Position numbers and translations under genes: made by a program. From the NCBI GenBank assembly GCA_002494885.1, contig DACV01000003.1, positions 213,165 through 277,164 on the forward strand: a DNA stretch of 64,000 bases, in the 5' to 3' direction. The notes beneath the pieces were generated by a model. That model searched no databases, was not told the DNA's origin, and saw only the letters and a program-made list of their open reading frames with translations. This DNA comes from Methanobacterium sp. UBA44 (GTDB lineage: Archaea; Methanobacteriota; Methanobacteria; Methanobacteriales; Methanobacteriaceae). Shown here one piece after another: positions 7,867 through 17,155 of this stretch. The number at the start of each line of letters is the position of its first letter. Within the stretch, counting starts at the first letter, position 1.

Positions 7867-7930
7867 GAATATTTAAAAGTTTATGATTGAAGTTTATTGT
7901 ATAAAAAATATAATATTGAGGTGATATGAT

Positions 7931-8443
7931 ATGGCTCCACACTGTGATACAATGGATGGACCTGTAATTTCTGCATGCAAAAAGGCTCTAAAAACAGGAC
8001 ATGTGTATTATGTCCTACCGTTTGTACCTAAAAAGGCAGAAGATGAACTAACCCAGGCATTTAATAAAACTATTAAAGCCAGAAAATTAGGACACGATGC
8101 TGCAGAAGTCGCTGATATCTGGTTCTTTGAAACTGCAGTACGTTTACACCGTGAAGGTGAAGGAGCATCTTATACTGGACTTAAACCAGCAGGTTTGGAT
8201 TGGGGACCAGTAGTTCCTAGAGCAGAAAAGGACATAGAGAAAGGAGATCCTACAGAAACAATAGAGTTCTTGAAAAGTATAGTTGAAGAAGAAGTGAGAA
8301 AAAAGTTCGATAAAGCTATGTCTACAAAGAATTATGACTTAAGTGATACAGACGCTGCCAGAGAATATACCGAAGCAATGCTTCATTTTGTACTGTCTTC
8401 TCACCATCTCTATAAATATATAATTTCCAGTGGAGAACATTGA
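7931..8443 (+). CDS. DUF6448 family protein
   Basis: A 170-residue soluble protein opening with MAPHCDTMDGPVISACKKAL, which I recognise as the start of the DUF6448 family. A GAGGTGAT site precedes the ATG by 5 bases. It is helical and charged, with His/Glu-rich stretches (ETAVRLHREGEG; MLHFVLSSHHLY) that could bind metal or heme. No biochemical role is known to me. It stands alone, followed by a separate small zinc-finger gene. Confidence 0.8.
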   Translation: MAPHCDTMDGPVISACKKALKTGHVYYVLPFVPKKAEDELTQAFNKTIKARKLGHDAAEVADIWFFETAVRLHREGEGASYTGLKPAGLDWGPVVPRAEKDIEKGDPTETIEFLKSIVEEEVRKKFDKAMSTKNYDLSDTDAAREYTEAMLHFVLSSHHLYKYIISSGEH

Positions 8444-8543
8444 TATTGTTGATATTTTTTTGTTCATCCCCTTTTCCACGGCATATTAAAATCATTAAAT
8501 GAAATAATGCTTGTTGATTTATTCTTATAATGGAGGTTAAAAA

Positions 8544-8744
8544 ATGAGTAAAGATGCAGAAATCGATCCAGAGTTTGAAGCGCAGTTAAAAGGTAAAATG
8601 GGCTGGAAATGCCCATGTTCACTTGAGATTATAGATAAAGAATCCGAACTCAAGACAGTTACCTGCAAAAAATGTGGAAAGACATTCAAAACAAACAGAA
8701 ATACTGAATATTGCTTTGATTGTGAAAAAACAATTAAACCTTAA
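8544..8744 (+). CDS. Small zinc-ribbon-like protein, unknown function
   Basis: The 66-residue product has three Cys pairs, CPC, CKKC and CFDC, spaced as one or two zinc knuckles, with basic residues between (KTFKTNRN). A GGAGGT site lies 8 bases before the ATG. I do not recognise a named family. Nucleic-acid binding or metal storage are plausible only as inference. Confidence 0.6.
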   Translation: MSKDAEIDPEFEAQLKGKMGWKCPCSLEIIDKESELKTVTCKKCGKTFKTNRNTEYCFDCEKTIKP

Positions 8745-8796
8745 GGGTTTACCTGTAATTATTGAGTTTCTACATTTATTTTTAAAAAAATTAAAA

Positions 8797-9078
8797 TTAA
8801 GTAGATGTTTTTTCTGCCTCATTAAGGAAGTATATCTCTTCTTCTGTCACTCCTCCTTTTTGGGGTATTTTCTTATTAACCTGTGGCTCATAGAATTTCC
8901 GTGCATTACTTAGATCATCCCATTTTAATAGAAGTATGACTAAATTAGGATCCTCTACGTCACGAAAGATAGTTGCTCCTTTAAAACCTGAAGCTTTTCG
9001 TTCCTCATCGAAATTATCAAACATTGATTTCCATTTCTCATAATCCTCAACTTTAAGTTTAACAAGTACATTTACCAT
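8797..9078 (-). CDS. Small dimeric alpha/beta-barrel protein (ABM/cyclase-like)
   Basis: The 93-residue protein begins MVNVLVKLKVEDYEKWKSMF and continues with FDEERKASGFKGATIFRDVEDPN, LVILLLKWDDLSNARKFY. This is the ferredoxin-like fold of ABM and related single-domain proteins. A GAGGTGA site 7 bases upstream supports the ATG. Its leader (minus strand of 9102-9290) contains a hairpin-rich region. The substrate is unknown. Confidence 0.75.
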   Translation of the reverse strand: MVNVLVKLKVEDYEKWKSMFDNFDEERKASGFKGATIFRDVEDPNLVILLLKWDDLSNARKFYEPQVNKKIPQKGGVTEEEIYFLNEAEKTST

Positions 9079-9101
9079 ATTTAATCACCTCAACCTTTCC
9101 T

Positions 9102-9290
9102 AAATCTTTGATTTTCAACTGTAAAAAATCAGAGAGTTTTTACATGCCCCCAATGCTTTGTGTTTGAGGATTTTATAGTTCGGAAATTGAAAACCTCTCG
9201 AAATTCAAAGATTTCGGAACATGCTTGTAAGCTTCGATTTTCAAACTTACGGCGAATAGCCGCAAGAATTGAAAATTTCCTCAACCGATT
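9102..9290. repeat. Hairpin-rich intergenic element related to 6857-7009
   Basis: Short stems include AAATC-TTT-GATTT (about 9102-9114), GTAAAAA/TTTTTAC (9121-9143), CGAAAT-N6-ATTTCG (about 9199-9216) and CGGC-GAATA-GCCG (about 9250-9262). An outer pair GGAAATT/AATTTCC spans most of it (9182-9280). On the minus strand it carries CAAACACAAAGCATTGGGGG, close to the CGAACACAAAGTGTTCGGTG of the other element. Either a second, decayed copy of one repeat family, or a structured leader for the ABM-like gene. Confidence 0.45.
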
Positions 9291-9315
9291 TACTGTAATA
9301 TACTATTGTTATGTT

Positions 9316-9654
9316 TCATTTAGCTAATATAGTTATATATGCTGGAATAAAATAAACAGTACCCCTTATTAAAACAATTAACCCGCCTATTAACTATTTT
9401 TCCCATTTTGTAAATTCTGGGAGTTCATTTTCCCCGGCTAATTATGATTTATTAATTTTAAAAATATAGCCATAGGTAATTAAGCAAAATAATAGTCCTA
9501 AAAATAATAAAACAATTAGTAATGGGGCATTTTGTGAAAACTGCCCACTAATATCATATAAATTGGCAATTACAAATATAAATCCTAAAATCAAAAAATT
9601 CTTTATTGAAAAGGGATATTTCAATGCATCCTTTACTGTTTCCCCTACATTCAT
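9316..9654 (-). pseudogene. DUF4013 membrane protein interrupted by two nonsense codons
   Basis: The reading frame begins MNVGETVKDALKYPFSIKNF, a typical DUF4013 start, with two membrane helices and then GYIFKINKS and a TAA (9442-9444). Past the stop, the same frame continues with the expected DUF4013 sequence LAGENELPEFTKWEK, a TAG (9394-9396), then LIGGLIVLI and a final TGA at 9316-9318. The two stops in one otherwise intact frame indicate a pseudogene that is also short for the family. Confidence 0.7.
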
Positions 9655-9806
9655 AATATGCACTCTTTTAATTTGATATCTAATCATGTTTACATTATTT
9701 TTATATAAATTATGGCCTCTAAGCCATACGATCTTGGCCAAAATATTCAAATTTGTCTTTAACCACTACAAATTGAACTGTTCCATCCATTTTCCATCAT
9801 ATCTTT

Positions 9807-10254
9807 TTAAATCTTTTTGATTCCCTTGTAGTTAAGACAAGCTCCTTCTGAGTATAGCTTGTTATTTTGCCATTTTCTTTCAGCATCTACTGATTCACCG
9901 GCATTTTTAACAGCTTTCAAAGCATACCATGCTGCACCCAATGAATGGTCCGCCATATGAGCAGTTGCAACAGTATGACCAACAGCACGCGCCACCGCAA
10001 TTGTTACCGGGTTTATTGATTCCCTTGCTACCGCATGCGCACCTACTGAGGCGTTTCTTGCATCACCAACTGAAGCATTACCTTGTGCCCACGCTCTACC
10101 TACATTAAGTGCATGAATTAGTCGTTCATCTATTTTTTCGTCGAAGAGGCAATACATGTTCCGCACAGTCGCAAGCCCAATCCATTAACTGATAGTGCTG
10201 TTCCTTTTTTAGAAGTCCGCCTCGATGCTCTGCAATAAATTGTTTGTCTCGCAT
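9807..10254 (-). pseudogene. Putative immunity protein (Imm-5-like), frameshifted
   Basis: The first part starts at ATG 10252-10254 (MRDKQFIAEHRGG...MDWACDCAEHVLPL), then near 10145-10150 the frame changes and continues LFDEKIDERLIHALNVGRAW. The C-terminal part carries the family signature VGDARNASVGAHAVARE, AVARAVGHTVATAHMADHS, ALGAAWYALKAV. A two-base loss within CCTCTTCGAC would explain the shift. Imm-5-like proteins are found in polymorphic-toxin contexts; no toxin gene is visible nearby. The conserved regions are otherwise well kept, so the damage looks recent. Confidence 0.7.
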
Positions 10255-10608
10255 TTTTTGTTTTTCTCCCAATACTTCATTAATTTATGTCAATTTAAAA
10301 GACCATGAATTTTATACACTCCTTTGTTTATTTTTCCTATTTCTTTAATCATTTGGCTGCTTTTTATTCTTGCATCATTTTCTTATCCATAATATTTTCT
10401 ATATAAAATTTTAGTAAATTACGTGTCCTTAGCTGATAATTGATTTTGACTGTTAAAAATTTTAACTGGTTAAAATATTTAATTAAATCATGAATATAAA
10501 GCAACAAATACCTTGTTTCGATGTTTTCTAAAAAGATAATAAAAAGATTAAAATCTAATAATATTTAAAATCATAGAAGAGAAAAAAATATAATCCCATG
10601 GTGACTTT
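10255..10608. other. Intergenic stretch without a recognisable gene
   Basis: AT-rich and T-skewed on the plus strand, with stops in all frames. The only supportable element is the promoter region of the following DUF998 gene. I find no RNA gene or repeat here. Confidence 0.5.
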
Positions 10609-11274
10609 ATGAAAATTCAAAAGGGAAGCATATTCAGACCAGGAAAAGATTTCTATAAGATTGCAGGGATTTTATTGATTTCAGGTAGTATACAGTTTCT
10701 TCTGGCAGTTAACCTGGCTGAAGTGCTTTTTCCGGGATACAATGTTGGAAGGGACACTTTAAGCCATCTTGGAGGTTCATTGCCAGTAGTAGAACCATCA
10801 GCCACCATCTTCAACATTAGTGTTATTCTCATGGGGATTTTAAGCGTTGGAGCCGTATATCTAATCCTTAAAAGTGGAGGATGTCGGCTTTTCTCATCAT
10901 GCCTTGCTATTTCTGCCATAGGTGCTATGGGGATCGGAATATTTCCTGCATTTACTGAAGGGACCCATATCTTCTTTTCTTTGATAACATTTCTCTTTGG
11001 AAGTTTAGCGGTTATTTTCAGTTATCGGTTAGGTTTAAATATTCCTATGGTGATTGTATCAATGATACTGGGCTTTATATCCTTTTTAGCCCTTCTATCC
11101 ATGATTATTTTAGGTCTTGGAACTTCAAATCCTTTAATAACATATCTGGGCGTTGGGGGCACTGAAAGGTTCATTGCTTATCCATCTCTTTTCTATATCA
11201 TTGCATTAGGAGGTTATTTAACAAGCAGAGGGAAAGATTGGGTTAGAATCAGATTTACCGATGGATACTGGTAA
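10609..11274 (+). CDS. DUF998 family integral membrane protein
   Basis: A 221-residue protein with six predicted membrane helices. Helix 1 (FYKIAGILLISGSIQFLLAV) is followed by the DUF998 hallmark VGRDTLSHLGGS at about residue 45-55, then FPAFTEGTHIFFSLITFLFG near the middle. The short leader has GGTGACTTT before the ATG. Members are uncharacterised membrane proteins of archaea and bacteria. It is not part of an obvious operon. Confidence 0.85.
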   Translation: MKIQKGSIFRPGKDFYKIAGILLISGSIQFLLAVNLAEVLFPGYNVGRDTLSHLGGSLPVVEPSATIFNISVILMGILSVGAVYLILKSGGCRLFSSCLAISAIGAMGIGIFPAFTEGTHIFFSLITFLFGSLAVIFSYRLGLNIPMVIVSMILGFISFLALLSMIILGLGTSNPLITYLGVGGTERFIAYPSLFYIIALGGYLTSRGKDWVRIRFTDGYW

Positions 11275-11673
11275 AAATTTACAATTTGTTACCACATAGC
11301 AGTTTTTATCATTCTTTAAAATAAATTATTATCCTATTTTACTGAAATGTGAATGTAAACTCTTAACAAACTCTAATTCAACCAAAAGTCATAGTAATTT
11401 TGTTTTTTTATAAACATTAGCCATCAATCGTATTATTTACTTATGATTTAATGGATTAATTTCCTCTCTTCACCATTCAATTCAAATTTATAAATAGCTA
11501 TCAATACTTTATTAAGACATGAATAGCGGTCTAAAATCCATTTAACCATGCATATTGCTCTAGTAGCAAATGGATACTTTGAAGGTCCTTTGATGGCTCA
11601 GGTAGTTGATAGCCGCAAAAATTTATTTCTTGGATATAATTTCCAATTTAGTTATTTTAACATTATTTCCAGC
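11275..11673. other. Intergenic region with a promoter and a possible short ORF
   Basis: A clear TATA-like TTTATAAATA lies near 11488-11497 on the plus strand. It is followed by an unassigned 46-codon ORF (11548-11688, MHIALVANGYFEGPLMAQVV...) that runs into the end of the opposing transporter gene. I recognise no family and cannot tell whether it is translated. Confidence 0.35.
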
Positions 11674-13263
11674 TTATTCTTTAGATAAATCCTCAGTATC
11701 AGCCTCATGATATTGTGAAAGCAATTTTTTCTCTTCTTCCTTCTTTGGGAATTTGAATATTATAGCTGCTCCAATAAGGATTGCTAAAATTCCAACAAAA
11801 TAAGCCCAGTGATCTCCTGCTAAAAATGAAGATTTTGCTGCAGCTATTATCTGGTTAGAATACTGAGGATACTGCTGTGCAAGTGCAGCAGCACTTCCAA
11901 AAGATTTCTGAAGTGCTGCCTCTATGTTAACAGAAATTTGCTGCTGAACAGACGCAGGCGCTCCACTGATTTGAGCTGCAATTGATCTGGAATAACCAGC
12001 TGCAAGCAATGAACCAAATATTGAGGTCATTACTGCGCCTCCAAAATCGCGCTGTAAATCCGCAGTTCCTGAAGCCATACCTACACGTTTAACTGGAACA
12101 GAGCCGGTAAGAGAATGGGAAGCAGGAGTTCCAGCCAATCCAACCCCAATTCCAACTAGTGCATAGGCAAGTCCAACCTTCCAGTAAGGAATATTCTCCT
12201 GCCATAATATCAACATTGTCAGGAATCCTAGAAGACAAAATGCGTAGCCTGCAAGTAGTGTAAATCTTGAGCCACGAGACTCAACAAGCCTGGCGGATTG
12301 AGGTGCAACAATAATCATGAGAATGGATGCAGGTAAAATGGCCATTCCTGCATCCAGAGTTGTATAACTAAGGATATTTTGTAAAAACTGCTGACCAATG
12401 TACATAGCACCCATAAGCGCTCCAAAGACAATTGTCCCTGCACATGCTGCTATCCAGAATATACTGCGACTGGCAACTTTAAGATCATAAAGTGGATTTT
12501 GTACTTTGCGCTGGCGCCTGATAAATAATAAACCTGCAGTAACTGCAATGATTAATAAACCAATTACCAGAGTTCCAGAGTTAGATACTGGGGCAAAGTT
12601 AATGGCTAAAATTAATGTTCCTAATAAAATAAGAGACATAAATCCCCCAATATTGTCAACTGGTTCCTTTGTCTCATTTATATGGGATGGAATGAATTTT
12701 ATTGCCATAAATAGGGCTATTACAGCTAAGGGTAATGTAATTAGAAATACTGAACCCCACTGGTTAGACATAAGGAGGTATCCAGAGAGTAAAGGTCCAA
12801 GAGATGCAATAGCAGCACCTATGGCTGACCATATAGCAATAGCCTTTGTCCGTGCCGGATCTGACCATAAAGCAGCTATGAGTGCCAGGGTTGTTGGAAA
12901 TGCCATTCCTGCTGATAAACCACCTATGATACGGGCTCCAATTAAGACTTCAACAGTTGGTGCAAAACCAGCAATGATAGATGCAGGTATGGAAATTAGC
13001 GTTCCTAAAATGAGCATCATCTTTCGGCCGTGATGGTCACCTAAAGCACCGAACCATAGTACTGAAGAAGCCAGGCCCAAAGAAAAGCCTACAGCCACTA
13101 AATTAATCTGAACCTGTGAAGCATTAAAAGCCAAACCTATAGAAGGAAGAGCTACATTGGCAACTGATAAATTCAAATTAGCAACTGCAGCCACTAAAAT
13201 GAGGGTGGCAAGAACTGTCATTCCAGGTTCAGAATCTTTTATGGTCCCCTGTTTAGCATTCAT
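11674..13263 (-). CDS. MFS drug-efflux transporter, DHA2 (EmrB/QacA) type
   Basis: At 529 residues and about 14 membrane helices, this fits the 14-helix DHA2 branch. Motif A is seen as GALGDHHGRKMMLILG (after helix 2) and the antiporter motif C as GAAIASLGPLLSGYL (helix 5). A soluble loop (about 430-480) precedes the last helix and the charged tail. DHA2 pumps export drugs or toxic metabolites by proton antiport. It is monocistronic, and a perfect inverted repeat lies 23-54 bp upstream of the ATG, implying control by a repressor not encoded next to it. Confidence 0.92.
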   Translation of the reverse strand: MNAKQGTIKDSEPGMTVLATLILVAAVANLNLSVANVALPSIGLAFNASQVQINLVAVGFSLGLASSVLWFGALGDHHGRKMMLILGTLISIPASIIAGFAPTVEVLIGARIIGGLSAGMAFPTTLALIAALWSDPARTKAIAIWSAIGAAIASLGPLLSGYLLMSNQWGSVFLITLPLAVIALFMAIKFIPSHINETKEPVDNIGGFMSLILLGTLILAINFAPVSNSGTLVIGLLIIAVTAGLLFIRRQRKVQNPLYDLKVASRSIFWIAACAGTIVFGALMGAMYIGQQFLQNILSYTTLDAGMAILPASILMIIVAPQSARLVESRGSRFTLLAGYAFCLLGFLTMLILWQENIPYWKVGLAYALVGIGVGLAGTPASHSLTGSVPVKRVGMASGTADLQRDFGGAVMTSIFGSLLAAGYSRSIAAQISGAPASVQQQISVNIEAALQKSFGSAAALAQQYPQYSNQIIAAAKSSFLAGDHWAYFVGILAILIGAAIIFKFPKKEEEKKLLSQYHEADTEDLSKE

Positions 13264-13285
13264 TTTGATAACTCTTTAAATTGTC

Positions 13286-13317
13286 CAATATATGATTCTG
13301 TAACTATTCATATATTG
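13286..13317. promoter_or_regulatory. Perfect 10-bp inverted repeat operator upstream of the MFS transporter
   Basis: CAATATATGA (13286-13295) and TCATATATTG (13308-13317) are exact reverse complements with a 12-base spacer. The right arm overlaps a TATA-like sequence on the minus strand, 23-54 bp before the transporter ATG, as expected for a repressor operator. Confidence 0.6.
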
Positions 13318-13449
13318 TTTTATGGTTTTTAACTCTATTAAATACCCTAAATATCTCTAAGGCTAATTTTATAGTTCTTGCCAATTAAAAAGATTAGAAT
13401 AGTCTCATGACTTTAATTCTCTTTTATGTTTATTTAAATATTATTTAAA

Positions 13450-14265
13450 CTATATTATCTCTCCATTTATAGAAATAGTGTAGTCTTTAATGATTATATT
13501 CTTTTGAGCCTTCTCTAATGCCCTTTTAACTATAATCTCGATACCGCCGCAGCATGGAACTTCCATATGCACAATGGAGATTGATTTTATATCCTGCTTC
13601 TCGAATATCTGGGCTAATTTATCCACGTATTGATCTATGGTTTTATCAAGCTTAGGACAGAGTATTATTAAAATTTTGTCTTTTAAAAACCTCTGATGAA
13701 AATTAGCATATGCAAATGGTGCACAATCAGCAGCTATCAGCAGATCTGCATTTTTAAAGTAAGGCGCATTAGGATTTAGAAGTTGTAACTGCACTGGCCA
13801 GTTTTTAAGCTCTGCAGTAAATATTTGAGGTTCGCTTTTAGATTCCATTCTATTTTGACTTAAATCTTGGACCATTGAACCTGGACAACCGCAGGCCAGC
13901 GGTTTTTCTTCATAATCAGGGACTTCAATATTATTTGCCTCTAAATAGTCAATGGCCTGATTTACAAGTTCATCCTGGCCATGTTCCTGTAAATGCTGTA
14001 GATGGGCTTTTATAACATTCGGTCCGGCTTTTACGATATTTCCCATAACTTCGTGCTCGTCATATGGCTCAGCTTCTCTCCTTTCAACTTCTATAGCGCC
14101 CTCCGGGCAGTCTCCAATACATGCTCCTAAACCATCACAAAAAAGGTCACTTACAAGTCTAGCCTTACCATCAATTATCTGTAAAGCCCCTTCCGGACAT
14201 CCTGTAATGCAGTTCCCGCAACCAGTACATTTTTCTTCATTTATTTTAATAATATCTCTTTCCAT
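13450..14265 (-). CDS. Ferredoxin-like 4Fe-4S protein with a Cys-rich C-terminal domain
   Basis: Residues 1-60 hold two [4Fe-4S] motifs (CTGCGNCITGCPEGA and CDGLGACIGDCPEGA; in the second, Cys-x4-Cys replaces Cys-x2-Cys). The rest of the 271 residues contains ACGCPG, AADCAPFAY, and VPCCGGIEI, which could bind a further metal or cluster. This long ferredoxin-like family is common in anaerobes. The exact role is unknown; it probably senses or carries electrons for a reductase. A weak inverted repeat TAAACT/AGTTTA (14281-14300) sits at the promoter. Confidence 0.85.
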   Translation of the reverse strand: MERDIIKINEEKCTGCGNCITGCPEGALQIIDGKARLVSDLFCDGLGACIGDCPEGAIEVERREAEPYDEHEVMGNIVKAGPNVIKAHLQHLQEHGQDELVNQAIDYLEANNIEVPDYEEKPLACGCPGSMVQDLSQNRMESKSEPQIFTAELKNWPVQLQLLNPNAPYFKNADLLIAADCAPFAYANFHQRFLKDKILIILCPKLDKTIDQYVDKLAQIFEKQDIKSISIVHMEVPCCGGIEIIVKRALEKAQKNIIIKDYTISINGEII

Positions 14266-14472
14266 AATAATTGCCTCCCCTAAACTAAATTATCAGTTTA
14301 ATATCATTAACATTCCCATTTTAAAAGAATTTTTATTTAGAAAAATTCAGTTAGGAATGAATTTAATTATGTTAAAATAAGTTGATAAAAATTGTGAAAA
14401 TAATTTTAAAAATTTTTAAATAATAAGAAATTTCCAGTTAAAATCCTTTTTAAGACTTAAATCTCCTTAAAA

Positions 14473-15165
14473 TTAATTGATTTTTAAACTGGCAATATAT
14501 TCATATCCTTTAATAACATTCTGGATTTTATCAAATACCATTTCAGCTTTTTTGCCCAGATGTTCTGCTGCAACCTTTAAATGATAAATTGCTATCCCTA
14601 AATCTATATATGGATATTTCCTTGCTACAAGAGATCTTATAAAATCCTGATTTAGCTGCATATCCATGGATCAAACTTTTATTTCCTGTAAAAAAAACCA
14701 TGGTTATCTGTTTGTAGCTGATAATGCAGGACGAAATGCCCCTATTATTTGATCTGCACCACAATATCAGTTATTTCACTTGGCGCTTTTCTTTTAAACT
14801 GAGATATATCTGTTCTGTGTAATGGTTCATTAGGCTTTTCAAAGGGCATTAAAATAACAAAATTCAGGTCTGTATTTTCAAGAATCTCTTTATTTAACTG
14901 TGGAATTCCCTGCCAGCAGCTTCCAATACCATTTGCTGAAAGAAAGAGATCTATCTGCCGCAGCATAAAGCCAATATTGGTTAGATAACCATCTTTCTGA
15001 AAATACATTTATATAATGGGGGGCGCTTTTCATCATCCTTTTTTTAACGTTTTCAGACCCCACAATCTTAAATTCTGTTTTGATTTCAGGACACATTGGC
15101 TCCAAATTCTCTATTCTATCCTAAACTTCATCTAATGTATTAAGAGGAGCTAAATCATAATCTCT
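14473..15165 (-). pseudogene. Nitroreductase-family protein, several frameshifts and stops
   Basis: Pieces of one protein lie in successive frames: YDLAPLNTLDEV with an in-frame TAG; then DRIENLEPMCPEIKTEFKIV...KRMMKSAPHYI; then (new frame, 14745-15008) YLTNIGFMLRQIDLFLSANG, GIGSCWQGIPQL; then FRPALSATNRQPWFF; and finally (14473-14667) YPYIDLGIAIYHLKVAAEHL GKKAE. These match nitroreductase FMN-binding segments in order (GIGSCW, SATN-QPW, DLGIA-HL). At least three lesions make it non-functional. Confidence 0.8.
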
Positions 15166-15387
15166 AATTTACGCTTAAACATCGTAGAATAAAAGTCATG
15201 TGAAAATGGAGTATTTAACTGATTAATCGCTTTTTTATCTGGTTTCATGCTTATAATATGTGCTTTTTAATATTTAGACCTGATATTTTTAAGCAAATTT
15301 TATTTCTCCAGGAATATAAACGTGAAAAACAGATTCATTTATTCTAAAAGACTAAATATAAGAAATTATAGAAATTCTTGACAAATA

Positions 15388-15575
15388 AATAATAAATGGG
15401 ATAATATCATTCCAAGCCAGGAAAATAAACGTGTGTTGGGTACAGAAGTTTCAGTGGAACTATACAACGAATTTAAACAAATAGTAACAATAAAATACCA
15501 TTTTAAAAGAGGATACATATAGATTTAATTGAGGCTATTGAAGATTATATTAAGAAATGCAAAAATTATAAATAA
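15388..15575 (+). pseudogene. Ribbon-helix-helix (ParD/antitoxin-like) protein remnant
   Basis: One frame reads RVLGTEVSVELYNEFKQIV followed by TIKYHFKRGYI and a stop. The next frame continues DLIEAIEDYIKKCKNYK to a TAA at 15573-15575. Together they match the beta-strand plus two helices of small ribbon-helix-helix regulators (GTKVSVELYNEFK...GYISKALIEAIEDYI). There is no convincing ATG start. No toxin partner is visible. Confidence 0.6.
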
Positions 15576-15799
15576 AAACTGTTCTCTCATCTTTTGAGAG
15601 TAACAAAACATTTATATACTCTCCAAACTTAACTAATTTTTAATTTATCATCTCCATTTATACCAATTATTATATTCTTCACTTTCAATCATATTATTTA
15701 TTTAATATAATCGTTTTTTTAGATAGATTTAAACTTAAAAACAATTATTATTCTTTATTTTTATAATTAAACATTAAATTAAAAGGAATATGTGATTAG

Positions 15800-17155
15800 A
15801 TGAAAGTAACATTGATAAACCCTCCACAAACTAATTCAAAGTATAAATTTATGGGCATAGTAGCTCCTCCTTTAGGATTAGCTTATATAGCCGCAGTTTT
15901 AGAAGAAAATGACTTTGATGTAAACATAATTGATGCCTCTGCCTTAGATATGAACTGGGAAACTCTGGAAGAAGAACTAAGGAACATTTCTCCTAATTTA
16001 GTGGCCATTACTGCTTTGACCCCTACTATTGAACAGGCCATTAAAACAGCTCAAATAGCAAAAAAAGTCTGTCCAGAAGCAGTAATTGTAATGGGCGGAT
16101 ATCATCCCACATTTAACCATCAGGAACTTTTAAAAACCGATTTTGTGGATATTGTAATTAAAGGGGAAGGAGAGTTTACAATGCTGGATTTAGTGAAAAC
16201 TATAAAAGAAGGTGGTAATCTTGCTGAAGTTAAAGGAATAGCCTTTGATAATATTGTAACTTCCCCTAGATCCCTAATAACCGACCTGGACATCCTACCA
16301 TATCCTGCTCTACATCTTCTTCCAATGGATCATTATAAACTTCTGAATATGAAAACCAATATGGCCACCATGATTACCAGCCGGGGCTGTCCTATGCAAT
16401 GTTCATTCTGCGCCTCAGCAGCACTACACGGCCCCCAATTACGTCAACGATCTCCACAAAATATAGTGGATGAAATGGAGCACCTGATTAAAAAGTATAA
16501 TATAAATACAATAGCTTTCATGGATGATACATTCACTCTGGGCAATAAAAGAGTGTATGAAATCTGTAATGAGATTAAAAAGAGGAATCTGGATATTTTT
16601 TGGGGATGTACCACCAGAGTGGATAATTTATCTGAAAATCTAATAAAGGAGATGAAGGAAGCTGGATGCATAGCTATATTTATTGGTGTTGAATCAGCAG
16701 ATCAGCAAATTCTTGATCAGGTGAATAAAAAGACAACTATTTCCAAAATAAAGCATGCATTTGAAATTTCTCGAAAAGAGGGAATGCGTACAATCGCTTC
16801 AGTTGTATTAGGTATGCCTGGAGACACCAAAGAAAGCATGGAAAGAACCATAAAATTTGTGCAGGATCTGAAACCATCTTATGCCATATTCAGTCTGGCC
16901 ACTCCCTATCCCGGAACAAGGTTTTATCAGCAGATGATGGAAAAAAATCTAATCAAAGTTAAGGACTGGTCCAAATACACCCTTATTTCTCCTATTTTAG
17001 ATACAATGGAATGCTCTTTAGATGAACTTAAAAATATTCAAAACAAGGCATTTCGTAAATTCTACCTTCGCCCAAGATATCTCTTGAATCAGGTATGGAT
17101 GGACGGACCAATGCTCCTTAAAACTATAGCTGGTGTTATCAGAAAAGTAGCATAA
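15800..17155 (+). CDS. B12-binding-domain radical SAM protein
   Basis: The 451-residue protein has an N-terminal cobalamin-binding-like domain (MKVTLINPPQ, APPLGLAYIAAVLEE, VIVMGGYHPTF; residues 1-150). The radical SAM domain carries TSRGCPMQCSFC at about 195-206, giving the CxxxCxxC cluster, plus FMDDTFTLGNKRVYEI and FIGVESADQQILDQ. The usual DxHxxG base-off motif is not evident (DASALDMNW instead). Family members methylate or rearrange lipids, tetrapyrroles and other products. It stands alone between non-coding stretches, so the substrate is not suggested by neighbours. Confidence 0.9.
   Translation: MKVTLINPPQTNSKYKFMGIVAPPLGLAYIAAVLEENDFDVNIIDASALDMNWETLEEELRNISPNLVAITALTPTIEQAIKTAQIAKKVCPEAVIVMGGYHPTFNHQELLKTDFVDIVIKGEGEFTMLDLVKTIKEGGNLAEVKGIAFDNIVTSPRSLITDLDILPYPALHLLPMDHYKLLNMKTNMATMITSRGCPMQCSFCASAALHGPQLRQRSPQNIVDEMEHLIKKYNINTIAFMDDTFTLGNKRVYEICNEIKKRNLDIFWGCTTRVDNLSENLIKEMKEAGCIAIFIGVESADQQILDQVNKKTTISKIKHAFEISRKEGMRTIASVVLGMPGDTKESMERTIKFVQDLKPSYAIFSLATPYPGTRFYQQMMEKNLIKVKDWSKYTLISPILDTMECSLDELKNIQNKAFRKFYLRPRYLLNQVWMDGPMLLKTIAGVIRKVA

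Noticed and set aside
7751..7942. 63-codon ORF on the minus strand
   Set aside because: It overlaps the cupin remnant and the leader of the DUF6448 gene, has no family match or ribosome site, and looks like a chance frame.
11548..11688. 46-codon plus-strand ORF after a TATA-like element
   Set aside because: No recognised family and it overlaps the end of the transporter gene; mentioned only as a possibility in the intergenic entry.
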